Positions 7,944 through 16,573 of a stretch of DNA of 36,366 nt are shown one piece after another. A program made the position numbers and the translations under genes. Below the pieces are notes generated by a model. That model saw only the letters and a list, made by a program, of their open reading frames with translations. It did no database searches and was not told the origin of the DNA. Position 1 is the stretch's first letter, and each line of letters begins with the position of its first letter. Source of the DNA: Anabaena sp. CRKS33 (lineage in GTDB: Bacteria > Cyanobacteriota > Cyanobacteriia > Cyanobacteriales > Nostocaceae). The DNA lies in the NCBI GenBank assembly GCA_001672075.1, contig LJOT01000011.1, positions 1-36,366 on the forward strand, given 5' to 3'.

Positions 7944-7985
7944 TGTACCCAGTACCCTGTTCCCTGTACCCTGTTCCCTGTTCCC
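7944..7985. repeat. Heptad repeat array upstream of moaB
   Basis: Six consecutive 7-bp units of the form TGTTCCC/TGTACCC/AGTACCC, beginning 17 bases before the moaB start codon. They run into the conserved segment at 7986-8017 that is shared with the region next to larE. Confidence 0.85.
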
Positions 7986-8020
7986 TACCCTCACAGGCAA
8001 CTTTTTCAGCAAACCCTAAT

Positions 8021-8356
8021 TTAAGATTTACTTAATCCTAGTCCATTTTCTTCAGCATAGCGATTCATAAACCGCATAAACCGTTCCCATTCTTCTTTAG
8101 ACTGCATAACATAAACTGCTTCTAAAGATTCTGGTTTACCGTTGACAAATTTACCCTGAACTGCACTAATCTTAATTTCTCCTTCTTCGTCAATTAAATA
8201 AAGTCCGGTAGGTTCGATTTTACCGTCTTGTGCCAAGATATCAGGATTGGTGAAGGTAAATGTTGCTGTACTACTATCACCTGCTTTTGCTCTTGTCAAG
8301 CGGACATCTGGAACTACTGTTTCCTCAATACCTCTAGCAAACTGAATTTTCGCCAT
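8021..8356 (-). CDS. psb28: Photosystem II assembly protein Psb28
   Basis: A 111-residue Psb28, a soluble factor that binds the CP47 assembly intermediate on the cytoplasmic face and protects PSII during biogenesis and repair. The family pattern is complete: MAKIQFARGIEE, VVPDVRLTRAKAG, ATFTFTNPDIL, GLYLIDEEGEI and the C-terminal EEWERFMRFMNRYAEENGLG. A longer open frame extends 59 codons upstream, but the family begins at the ATG at 8356 and the extension overlaps the divergent phosphatase gene. The start lacks a strong ribosome site. It is divergent from phoA across 79 bases. Confidence 0.96.
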   Translation of the reverse strand: MAKIQFARGIEETVVPDVRLTRAKAGDSSTATFTFTNPDILAQDGKIEPTGLYLIDEEGEIKISAVQGKFVNGKPESLEAVYVMQSKEEWERFMRFMNRYAEENGLGLSKS

Positions 8357-8435
8357 GATAAGTAAATCTAAAGTTTTGATTGCATTTTGTAATATTCTCT
8401 CATCATAGAGCAATTTTATAGCAGGCATTTTAGCG

Positions 8436-10211
8436 ATGGTCATTAAATCTAGTTCACAAGTTCGATATAAACGCCGTTTATTATCTATAGCATTGATCAT
8501 TGTAGCTGGTATATTAATCACCCTGATTAACAATTCTCAGGCAGCTACACCTGTCACAAAGACTAAAAACGTCATTTTGATGATTGGGGACGGTATGGGC
8601 TGGGAAATGGCTCGTGCTGGGGCTATAGCGCAAGGATATAATTACAATTCCGGTCGGGGGGAAGGATTAAGTTTTCAAACTCTGGATAATTATGCTCTCG
8701 CTACCACCTATGGTACTACTATTGCTCCTGGTAATGGGGTTTTCAGCACAAATAACTCCGCATTATCTGGTTCTAATCCGATTACAGGTGCTAGTCCTAT
8801 TTTACCAGGGTTTAAATTCCAACCCAAATTTAATCCCGGAAATACACCATCTGGGGGAGAAAAAAATCTTAATTCCAATGCGGTGGGTAATTTGGTAGGT
8901 TATGATCCTCAAAGGGGGGGAATAAATCCTTGGACACCTGGTAATGATCCCGAATATATTAAGTATAGTTATCCTGATTCGGCTAATACAGCAACTACTT
9001 TGTATACAGGAGTAAAAAGCTATAATAACGCTATTTCCGTTGATATTTTTGAAAAACCCTTAGAAACTATTCTGAAAACTGCGGCTGATCATGGTAAATC
9101 TACGGGAATTGTCACCTCTGTGCCTGTAGATCATGCTACACCAGGAGCAGCAGCAGCTAATGTTAATCGTCGCAATAAATATGATGGTGATTATCCGACT
9201 TTGGATAATATTCTCCAGCAGGAACTTCGCATATATCAACCAACGGTAATTTTAGGTGGTGGTCATCCGCTTACGGGTGCTAATAGTCAACCTTTACCTA
9301 CGGGTGTAGAACCTCCGACTAAATTTGAATATATCACAAAAACGACTTATACAGAGTTGAGTAAGAACCCCAATCAAAACCGTTATAATTACACATTTTT
9401 AGAACGAGGAAAAGATGCGGCTGAAAAATTAGCGATGACTGCGGCTAAATTAGATCCAAATCAGGGCGATCGCCTGTTAGGATTATATGGAGCTAGGGGA
9501 CAAGAGGGAAATCTGCCTGTAAGTACGGCCAATGGGGATTATAGTAATACGGGTTTGAGTATTTTTTCCCTGTTTGGTTCTCAAGGAAAAAACCCGGATA
9601 CAGTTCGGCCTTTGCTTCCTGGGGAAACCGATAAATCTTTTATAACCAAAGAAATTAATGAAAATCCCACACTTAATGATTTAACCAAAGCTGCTTTAGA
9701 AGTTTTATCGAAAGATAAAGATGGATTTTGGTTAATGGTAGAAGGTGGTGATATTGATTGGGCTGCCCATGATGATAATCTAGATAATATGATTGGGACA
9801 GTATTGGATTTTGACAAAGCTGTAAAAACGACAATTGACTGGATTAAAAATAATGGTGGTTGGGAAAATAATCTGCTCATTGTCACTGCTGATCATGATC
9901 ATTATCTGACTTTAAATCCTAACTTTTCTGAATTACTCAAAGAAAAAGGTGCAGAAGCTTTAACCGCTGAATCTGATTCTATAAAAGCGGCTCATTTTTG
10001 GGGTTCTAATCCTCAGATTAAATATGGTTGGGGAAATCATAGTAATCGTCCAGTTCCCGTGTATTATCAAGGTAAAGGTTCAGAAGTTTTAACTAATTCT
10101 GTGGGTAAGGGTTTCCGGCTTTATGGTTATGATATTCCTGGTGTTGGGGGTTTAAGCGACCAAATTCACATTTATCAAACTCAGCGAAAAGCAATAGGGA
10201 ATAGGAAATAG
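8436..10211 (+). CDS. phoA: Secreted PhoA-type alkaline phosphatase
   Basis: A 591-residue phosphomonoesterase of the PhoA superfamily. A signal peptide is visible (basic YKRRL, hydrophobic core about 15-31, likely cleavage after NSQA at 36), so it acts in the periplasm or outside. Metal and catalytic motifs: Asp52 in MIGDGMG, the nucleophile Ser182 in YPDSANTATT, VDHATP (232-237), EGGDIDWAAHDDN, TADHDH and the late His in GWGNHSNRPVPV. About 80 residues more than in E. coli PhoA lie between Asp52 and Ser182, rich in Gly/Asn/Pro. It would release phosphate from organic esters under phosphate limitation. I see no convincing Pho box in the 79-base upstream gap. Confidence 0.9.
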   Translation: MVIKSSSQVRYKRRLLSIALIIVAGILITLINNSQAATPVTKTKNVILMIGDGMGWEMARAGAIAQGYNYNSGRGEGLSFQTLDNYALATTYGTTIAPGNGVFSTNNSALSGSNPITGASPILPGFKFQPKFNPGNTPSGGEKNLNSNAVGNLVGYDPQRGGINPWTPGNDPEYIKYSYPDSANTATTLYTGVKSYNNAISVDIFEKPLETILKTAADHGKSTGIVTSVPVDHATPGAAAANVNRRNKYDGDYPTLDNILQQELRIYQPTVILGGGHPLTGANSQPLPTGVEPPTKFEYITKTTYTELSKNPNQNRYNYTFLERGKDAAEKLAMTAAKLDPNQGDRLLGLYGARGQEGNLPVSTANGDYSNTGLSIFSLFGSQGKNPDTVRPLLPGETDKSFITKEINENPTLNDLTKAALEVLSKDKDGFWLMVEGGDIDWAAHDDNLDNMIGTVLDFDKAVKTTIDWIKNNGGWENNLLIVTADHDHYLTLNPNFSELLKEKGAEALTAESDSIKAAHFWGSNPQIKYGWGNHSNRPVPVYYQGKGSEVLTNSVGKGFRLYGYDIPGVGGLSDQIHIYQTQRKAIGNRK

Positions 10212-10466
10212 GGAAAAATAGTTTTAGTTTTTAGATGATTTGTATGTCATCAAATCTCAATTTATTTTGATCATCAAAACTACTTATTAAATAATATGCT
10301 TATTAAATAATAAGCAAATTGTAATTGAAGCATCTTTTTAGATCAATAATTCATAGTATTAATTAAAAGAGGGTAATAACTGACAATTTTAAATTATTGT
10401 ATTCGCAGATTTTGACAAAATTACCTTGTCAAAGAGAATATTGCTGTTTTTAGGGATTAAACACTT

Positions 10467-11795
10467 ATGTCATTTGATAACGAAATCAAATATACAGCTA
10501 TTTGCCAAACTAATGCCTTTGAAAATCGCACTACTAATATTATGGGTTGGGGTAATCATAGTTCTTTTTCCCCAGATCAGTTAGTTGTCACCAATAGTAA
10601 TTATAACTCAAACAATGGCTATGGACTAGTGAATGCAGGATTAGCAGTGAGTAAAGCCGCTGGTGGTAGTCCTTATGAAGATGTTCCTAACTTGGGTGGT
10701 AATAACTGGGGTGCAGATATGATCAAAGCTCCCACGGCCTGGAATAATGGACATACAGGACAAGGAATTATTGTAGCTGTTATAGACACTGGCGTAGACT
10801 ACAACCATGAAGACTTAAAAAATAATATTTGGATCAATACCAAAGAAATAGCAGGTAATGGGATAGATGATGATGGTAACGGCTATATTGACGATGTTAG
10901 GGGTTGGAATTTTGATAATAACAACAACAATGTGTTAGATAATAATGGCCATGGAACTCATGTTTCTGGAACTATAGCCGCAGAAAACAACGGTATTGGC
11001 GTTACTGGTATTGCTTATAATTCCCAAATTATGCCCGTCAAAGCCCTAGATGCCAATGGCTCAGGTTCTTACTCAAACATCACCAAAGGCATTTATTATG
11101 CAGTTGATAATGGCGCGAAAGTCATTAATCTCAGTCTAGGGGGAGACTCTGGTAATGATAGCCTGAAATCAGCCATTGAATATGCCAGCAGCAAAGGCGT
11201 AATTGTGGTTATGGCAGCAGGTAATAATGGCGACTCAATACCATCCTATCCTGCTCGCTATGCCTATAATTCAGGAATTGCCGTCGGTGCGGTAGATCAA
11301 AATAATAACCTTGCGAACTTTTCTAACCGTTCTGGTTCTCAAGAAATTGCATACGTTACCGCTCCAGGAGTTGATGTTTACTCCACAGTACCTAATAATC
11401 AGTATGCTAATTACTCTGGTACTTCTATGGCAGCCCCTCACATTGCCGGTGTTGTTGCCCTCATGCTTGGTGCTAACCCTAACTTAACGGAGATTCAAGT
11501 TCGGCAAATTATTATCAGTACATCTGCAAATAGTACGAGTCCGACCGAGCCAACAACGCCTACACAACCGGGCTTAGAACTCCCATCTTTCTTTCCGCCA
11601 CTAGACTCCTTTTTTCCTCTGGAATTAACTAATATAATATCACAATTGCCTTTGAGCTTCCAATCCCCAACCCTAACCTCTATGACCCTTCCTCCCATTT
11701 TTCTGTCTATGGGAGAAAATTCCCTCACCTTGAGTTTCAGTAATCTGGAAACATCACCCGTACAGCCCACACCCCCAAGAATTAGACTGATTTAG
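10467..11795 (+). CDS. Subtilase (S8) serine protease
   Basis: A 442-residue subtilisin-family protease. The catalytic set is complete: Asp107 (VIDTGVDYNHEDL), His162 (NGHGTHVSGT), the oxyanion Asn253 (AAGNNG) and Ser320 (GTSMAAPH). An Asp/Asn-rich loop (GNGIDDDGNGYIDDVRGW, 130-147) looks like a calcium site. No N-terminal signal peptide is seen; the first 65 residues are polar and include NNGYGLVNAGLAV, a motif that in many subtilases closes the catalytic domain. After residue about 355 comes a Thr/Pro linker and a Pro/Leu/Phe-rich tail of about 75 residues that I cannot assign. It is similar in type to the calcium-dependent proteases of Anabaena. Confidence 0.88.
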   Translation: MSFDNEIKYTAICQTNAFENRTTNIMGWGNHSSFSPDQLVVTNSNYNSNNGYGLVNAGLAVSKAAGGSPYEDVPNLGGNNWGADMIKAPTAWNNGHTGQGIIVAVIDTGVDYNHEDLKNNIWINTKEIAGNGIDDDGNGYIDDVRGWNFDNNNNNVLDNNGHGTHVSGTIAAENNGIGVTGIAYNSQIMPVKALDANGSGSYSNITKGIYYAVDNGAKVINLSLGGDSGNDSLKSAIEYASSKGVIVVMAAGNNGDSIPSYPARYAYNSGIAVGAVDQNNNLANFSNRSGSQEIAYVTAPGVDVYSTVPNNQYANYSGTSMAAPHIAGVVALMLGANPNLTEIQVRQIIISTSANSTSPTEPTTPTQPGLELPSFFPPLDSFFPLELTNIISQLPLSFQSPTLTSMTLPPIFLSMGENSLTLSFSNLETSPVQPTPPRIRLI

Positions 11796-11847
11796 ATTAT
11801 ACAATCTAAATGCCGAACAGATGAGATGACAGCGATTTTGCTGGTAA

Positions 11848-12022
11848 ACGAACCAAGGTTTTTGTTTCGCGCAAAGGCGCAAAGTAGCAAAGGCGCGAAG
11901 GAAGATGGTGTCTTAAAATAAGTGCATTTTTCTTGATCGGATTTGGAAAATTGAGGATATCCAGACAGTTAAAACTGTTCCCTGTTCCCTGCCCTCACAG
12001 ACAACTTTTTCAGCAAGCCCTA
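11848..12022. repeat. Dispersed short repeats between protease gene and larE
   Basis: The gap holds a GGCGCAAAG/GGCGCGAAG run at about 11860-11900, then two or three TGTTCCC heptads (about 11976-11989). After them comes a conserved stretch (about 11990-12022, CCCTCACAGACAACTTTTTC then CAGCAAGCCCTA) that is nearly identical to 7986-8017 beside psb28. Confidence 0.7.
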
Positions 12023-12023
12023 C

Positions 12024-12860
12024 TTATGATTTTCTCAAAGCGACTTGAGGCAAGACCTGATTTAGTTTACCACTACGATAACCCTCTAAATCCAAAGTTA
12101 CATAGATAAATCCCCAGTTTTGAAATACAGATACTAGACTTGGTAAATCTGTCGTTGTCACAAAGTCTTTAATTTTATCTGGTGATAATTCAATTCTAGC
12201 TGTATCACCCTCCGAACGTACCCGGAAATTTTGCCACCCCAGGTTTCGTAAATAAATTTCTGCCCTACCTACCCGCTGCAATTTGGCTATAGTAATTTCT
12301 TCACCGTAGGGAAAGCGGGAACTTAAACAAGGTTGAGCCGGTTTATCCCACCAAGGTAAACCTAGTTGTTGGGAAATTTGTCTAACTTCGGCTTTAGTCA
12401 CCCCAATTTCTGCTAAAGGTGATCTTACACCTCTTTCTTTTGCAGCTTGGATTCCGGGACGATAATCATGTAAATCGTCTGCATTTACCCCATCTACTAC
12501 ATAAGGATAACCTAATTCTAAAGCCAAGGGTTTTAGTGTATCATGTAATTCACTTTTACAAAAATAACAACGATTTACCGGATTAGATGTATAATTGGGA
12601 TTGTCCATTTCCTGAGTTTGGACTATTTTGTGAGCTATGCCAATAGTTGCGGCTTGAATTTTCGCGTCTTCTAATTCTTCTGGTAATAGAGAAGCAGAAA
12701 CCGCAGTTACAGCCAATGCGCGATCGCCTAAAACATCATAAGCGATCTTAGCCACTAATGTACTATCAACTCCCCCAGAATAGGCTATCAAAGCCTGGTC
12801 AATTTCCTGAAATAAAGCTTGTAATTGTTCTAGTTTTTCTTTCCAATTCATCCCCATCAA
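12024..12860 (-). CDS. larE: ATP-dependent sacrificial sulfur transferase LarE
   Basis: A 278-residue PP-loop enzyme. The ATP-binding motif AYSGGVDSTLVA lies at 26-37. LarE adds sulfur to the pyridinium dicarboxylate precursor of the nickel-pincer nucleotide cofactor, in the founding member by giving up its own cysteine sulfur. The motif PCLSSRFPYGEE carries Cys178, aligned with the sacrificial cysteine of Lactobacillus LarE. The only other cysteines are Cys98 and Cys101 in RCYFCKSEL. No larB or larC is in the window. Three in-frame ATGs lie within the first four codons; the first is used here. The gene is downstream of valS but separated from it by a tandem repeat and palindrome. Confidence 0.9.
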   Translation of the reverse strand: MMGMNWKEKLEQLQALFQEIDQALIAYSGGVDSTLVAKIAYDVLGDRALAVTAVSASLLPEELEDAKIQAATIGIAHKIVQTQEMDNPNYTSNPVNRCYFCKSELHDTLKPLALELGYPYVVDGVNADDLHDYRPGIQAAKERGVRSPLAEIGVTKAEVRQISQQLGLPWWDKPAQPCLSSRFPYGEEITIAKLQRVGRAEIYLRNLGWQNFRVRSEGDTARIELSPDKIKDFVTTTDLPSLVSVFQNWGFIYVTLDLEGYRSGKLNQVLPQVALRKS

Positions 12861-12949
12861 ACCCCATAACGCCTCTATTATTTATATTATCTATTTTCAG
12901 GAAAATGCCGAAAACTGTTGAAGGTGCGTCCCAGAAGGTCAGGTTGACC

Positions 12950-13065
12950 GTGGTAGAGATGTTTCTGTGGTAGAGACGTTTCCGTGGTAGAGACGTTTCC
13001 GTGGTAGAGACGTTTCCGTGGTAGAGACGTTTCCGTGGTAGAGACGTTCCATGGAACGTCTCTAC
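12950..13065. repeat. 17-bp tandem repeat ending in a perfect 28-bp palindrome
   Basis: Five direct 17-bp units (GTGGTAGAGACGTTTCC; the first has two changes) start at 12950, 12967, 12984, 13001 and 13018. A sixth unit shortened to 16 bases (13035-13050) runs into its own inverted complement, giving a perfect 28-bp palindrome at 13038-13065 whose half is GTAGAGACGTTCCA. It lies between valS and larE, 77 bases past the valS stop, and could end the valS transcript as a stem. Confidence 0.92.
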
Positions 13066-13141
13066 ATAGCGGAGACACTTCTAGAATAACGAATAATTAC
13101 CAATTACCCATTATACTTAAACAAAGCTACCCAAGAGATGT

Positions 13142-16100
13142 TTACAAAAACGTCTTCAGACGTATGCGTAAAATTTCTGCTTGTTTTTCGGCTTCTATTA
13201 AAGTCTCTCTAGCACTTTGTACCACATCTGCGGGGGCTTTATCCACAAATTTAGAATTGCTTAATCTAGCAGTCAAAGATTGGGCTTCAGCTTCAGCTTT
13301 TTGCAAAGCTTTCTCCAATTTAGCCCGCACAACTTCAATATCTACAACTCCTTTTAAGGGAATTACTACCTGTACAGTGCCGACAACACCGGCAATGGAA
13401 TTTTCTGTTTCATTCTCGGTTACTGTTGGTAAAACTTGTGGTTCAGTTGGTGTTTGACTAGCTGGAAAATATTTTGCAAAAAACTCTTTTCTTGTTTCAG
13501 CATTGAGTAAATAGCGGAAAGCAAACCAACCGACATAACCCAAACCAATTAGTTCAAAACTAGTGCCAAAAATGGGAATATCTAAGGCAGTATTTCCCAC
13601 AAATAAAGCTACTCGCAAAGCGATAAAACCCAGAATAGTTACAGCAATGATCGTGATTCCACTCCAATATTTACTATCTTCAACTTGTGGAGTTTCTGCG
13701 GGAATCACAACAGGATTAGTATCAACAATTGTCAATTTTTCGACTTTGGCTAAATCTTGAATATAAGCCTGTCCCGCAGTGAGAATAAACCTTTCATTTT
13801 CGCTTTCACTTTGCAAATTTGCAGTAATTTTTACCCCTGGTTTAATATCTGCTTCTGCCCGTAAATTACGAATTGTGCGAATTGTGTCAATTAATAAATC
13901 AAATTGGGTTTCCAATGCTGAATCAATTAGATGATAATCGGGTTCAGGATAGGATTGTAAAGGTAAAAGTTGGGGATTTTCTGCCGGTTGTTGGGTGAGA
14001 GTTTGCCAGATTTCCTCAGTAATATGAGGCATAAAGGGATGTAGTAATTTTAAGATCCCTTCTAAAACATAAGCGATGATTTGTTGGGCAATTTTGCGAG
14101 ATATAGGGTCTGCATCTTTCTGTAATCTGGATTTTACTAACTCAATATACCAATCACAGAAATCACCCCAAATAAATTCATAAAGTCCTTTTGCTGCTTC
14201 TCCTAAACCATAATTATCAATGTCATGATTTGTTTGTTTAACAACTTGGTTAAAACGGGAAAGAATCCACTTATCACTTAATTCTCTGGGAACTGGTTGA
14301 CCTAATTGGGCTGGAGTTTGTCCGTCCAAATTCATCATCACAAATCTGGCTGCATTCCACAATTTATTGGCAAAATTGCGAGAAGCTTCGACAGAAATAG
14401 ATTCATCTTTTTTCCGGTCATATTCTAAACGAATATCTTGACCAGCGCCAGCAACTTCTTTAATTAAAGTGTACCGTAAAGCGTCCGTTCCATATTTGGC
14501 AATCAACAATAATGGGTCAATACCATTATTTGCAGATTTCGACATTTTCTTATTATTTTCATCCCGAACTAAACCATGAATATACACAGTTTTAAAGGGC
14601 ATTTTCCCAGTAAAATGTGTACCCATCATTGTCATTCTTGCTACCCAGAAAAAGATAATATCAAAACCAGTCACTAGGGTAGTAGTCGGGTAATATGTGG
14701 TTAGGTCTTCCGTTTCTTCCGGCCAACCTAATGTAGAAAATGGCCATAGTCCCGAAGAAAACCAAGTATCTAAAACATCGGGGTCTTGTATTAATTGGAC
14801 ATCTTCCCCAAATTGGATTTTAGCCTTTTCTAAGGCTTCTTCTTCGTTTCGGGCGACAAAATAAGGAGTTGTATCCGTAATTTCCCCTTCAGTTTCGCTA
14901 ATAGCATACCAAGCGGGGATTTGATGCCCCCACCACAATTGACGAGAAATACACCAGTCACGTAAATTTACTAACCAATCACGATAAACTTTAGTCCAAC
15001 GTTGGGGGACTATTTCCGGGGAATCTTGGCTATCGAGGAAATCTAAGGTTTTATCAGCCAGAGGGCGGATTTTGACAAACCACTGGGTAGAAAGTAAAGG
15101 TTCAACAGGGACTTTACCGCGATCGCTATAAGGTACTGTATGTTTATATTCTTCAACTTTAACTAAAACGCCTTCAATTTCTAACCTAGCGACCAAGTTT
15201 TTACGAGCAACAAAGCGGTCTTGACCTTGAAAATCCCCTGCATTTTCATTGAGTGTACCGTCCTTATTCATAATATTAATGAACGGTAAATCATGACGTT
15301 TACCCATTTCAAAATCATTGGGGTCATGGGCTGGAGTCACTTTAACACAACCTGTCCCAAAGGTCGCGTCCACCAATTCATCACCAATAATGGGGATTTC
15401 TCGGTTCATAATCGGTAAAGTTACGGTTTTACCAATCAGATGTTTATACCTATCATCATTGGGGTTAACTGCCACTCCTGTATCACCCAACATTGTTTCT
15501 GGGCGAGTTGTAGCCACTTCCAGAAAACCAGAACCGTCACTGAGGGGATAACGGAAGTACCATAAATTACCATTTATCTCTTTAGGTTCAACCTCCAAAT
15601 CAGACACAGCCGAACCCGAAGCAGGACACCAATTGACTAAATAGTTACTACGGTGAATTAACCCCTCTTCATGGAGACGAATAAACGCTTCTAAAACAGC
15701 CTTTGATAAACCCGCATCTAAAGTAAAGCGTTCCCTGGTCCAGTCTACAGATACCCCTAACCTTTTTAACTGATTAATAATTGTCCCACCAGATTCCGCC
15801 TTCCATTGCCAAGCCCGTTCTAGGAACTTTTCCCGTCCCAAATCATGACGAGTTTTCCCCTCGGCTTTGAGTTGTTTTTCTAGAATCGTTTGCACTGCTA
15901 TACTAGCGTGGTCAGTTCCCGGTAACCACAGGGTATTGCGTCCTTTCATGCGGTGGTAACGCACCAGGGTGTCAATGATAGCCCCTTCAAAGGCGTGACC
16001 CATGTGCAAACTACCAGTAACATTAGGTGGGGGGATAACGACACAGTAGGGTTCACCTTTGTGGTTGGGGTCGGCCTTGTAAACCTGGTTATCTTCCCAG

Positions 16101-16171
16101 AACTTCTGCCATTTGGCTTCTGTGGAGAAAGCTTCGTAAAGACTAGGGAGATTAGGAATAGATACAGTCAT
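13142..16171 (-). CDS. valS: Valine-tRNA ligase with CAAD membrane-anchor domain
   Basis: A 1009-residue ValRS. The class I signatures are present: [16 protein letters not shown] (HIGH type) and [12 protein letters not shown] (KMSKS). They are followed by editing, anticodon-binding and C-terminal coiled-coil parts (the last 78 residues, [18 protein letters not shown] onward). Between anticodon domain and coiled coil is an insert of about 115 residues (residues about 817-931, bases about 13379-13723) with two transmembrane helices (around [19 protein letters not shown] and [18 protein letters not shown]). This is the CAAD domain known to anchor some cyanobacterial aminoacyl-tRNA synthetases to thylakoid membranes. 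The ATG at 16171 fits the family better than one 17 codons upstream. Confidence 0.95.
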   Translation of the reverse strand: MTVSIPNLPSLYEAFSTEAKWQKFWEDNQVYKADPNHKGEPYCVVIPPPNVTGSLHMGHAFEGAIIDTLVRYHRMKGRNTLWLPGTDHASIAVQTILEKQLKAEGKTRHDLGREKFLERAWQWKAESGGTIINQLKRLGVSVDWTRERFTLDAGLSKAVLEAFIRLHEEGLIHRSNYLVNWCPASGSAVSDLEVEPKEINGNLWYFRYPLSDGSGFLEVATTRPETMLGDTGVAVNPNDDRYKHLIGKTVTLPIMNREIPIIGDELVDATFGTGCVKVTPAHDPNDFEMGKRHDLPFINIMNKDGTLNENAGDFQGQDRFVARKNLVARLEIEGVLVKVEEYKHTVPYSDRGKVPVEPLLSTQWFVKIRPLADKTLDFLDSQDSPEIVPQRWTKVYRDWLVNLRDWCISRQLWWGHQIPAWYAISETEGEITDTTPYFVARNEEEALEKAKIQFGEDVQLIQDPDVLDTWFSSGLWPFSTLGWPEETEDLTTYYPTTTLVTGFDIIFFWVARMTMMGTHFTGKMPFKTVYIHGLVRDENNKKMSKSANNGIDPLLLIAKYGTDALRYTLIKEVAGAGQDIRLEYDRKKDESISVEASRNFANKLWNAARFVMMNLDGQTPAQLGQPVPRELSDKWILSRFNQVVKQTNHDIDNYGLGEAAKGLYEFIWGDFCDWYIELVKSRLQKDADPISRKIAQQIIAYVLEGILKLLHPFMPHITEEIWQTLTQQPAENPQLLPLQSYPEPDYHLIDSALETQFDLLIDTIRTIRNLRAEADIKPGVKITANLQSESENERFILTAGQAYIQDLAKVEKLTIVDTNPVVIPAETPQVEDSKYWSGITIIAVTILGFIALRVALFVGNTALDIPIFGTSFELIGLGYVGWFAFRYLLNAETRKEFFAKYFPASQTPTEPQVLPTVTENETENSIAGVVGTVQVVIPLKGVVDIEVVRAKLEKALQKAEAEAQSLTARLSNSKFVDKAPADVVQSARETLIEAEKQAEILRIRLKTFL

Positions 16172-16329
16172 GTTGAGAATAATAGAATAAAATTCTATGA
16201 CAACTTTACTAAATTTTGCCACAGGCTTAGAAAATCTTTGTGATTGAGTTGGCGAATTTGACTAGTAGGGTTTTTACGGTCAGATATAGCGGTAAGCTCT
16301 ACTGTATCAGCCTGTGGAGTAGACAAACC

Positions 16330-16349
16330 TCTCAAGAGTCATCTTGAGA
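16330..16349. other. Hairpin in the valS / CBM20-gene intergenic region
   Basis: A perfect 8-bp stem (TCTCAAGA with TCTTGAGA) and a GTCA loop lie in the 402-base gap between the divergent valS and the gene at 16574. The rest of the gap holds no gene I can support. A candidate promoter for the plus-strand gene is noted separately. Confidence 0.5.
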
Positions 16350-16445
16350 CTACAGTGAAGCAGGAAATAAACACTAAGATGATCGGTGTCCAGATGTGTC
16401 TATACTTTACTAGTTTTAGATAATTTTTATACAGTGGCTAATCAA

Positions 16446-16474
16446 TTGACAACCTGGGTAATTTTCCAGATATT
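16446..16474 (+). promoter_or_regulatory. Candidate promoter for the CBM20-SGNH gene
   Basis: A perfect TTGACA lies at 16446-16451, and GATATT (four of six to the -10 consensus) follows after a 17-base spacer at 16469-16474, about 100 bases before the start codon. A second possible -10 (TATACT, 16503) has no good partner. This is motif matching only. Confidence 0.35.
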
Positions 16475-16573
16475 TTTCATCCTCGCTAGGTGTGATATAT
16501 GATATACTGTCAAAGTATCTGCAAGGATTCAGCCTTTCCATAAAGTATTGTATCCCTAAATCAGCAAAAAACC

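Noticed and set aside
8357..8435. Pho box upstream of phoA
   Set aside because: No paired 8-bp direct repeats of the PhoB-box type could be found in the 79-base gap.
8357..8533. 59-codon upstream extension of psb28
   Set aside because: The family starts at the ATG at 8356; the extension overlaps the divergent phosphatase gene on the other strand and has no family similarity.
11495..11770. 91-codon minus-strand frame opposite the subtilase tail
   Set aside because: Antisense to a coding region, no ribosome site, and low-complexity composition mirroring the Pro-rich tail.
12950..13065. CRISPR array interpretation of the 17-bp repeat
   Set aside because: Units are directly adjacent with no spacers and are too short.
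12887..13078. 63-codon minus-strand frame with repeated ETSLP(R/Q)K units
   Set aside because: The repeated peptide is simply the 17-bp DNA tandem repeat translated; no gene evidence.
16172..16222. 17-codon upstream extension of valS
   Set aside because: ValRS homologues begin near [15 protein letters not shown]; the extension has no ribosome site or recognisable sequence.
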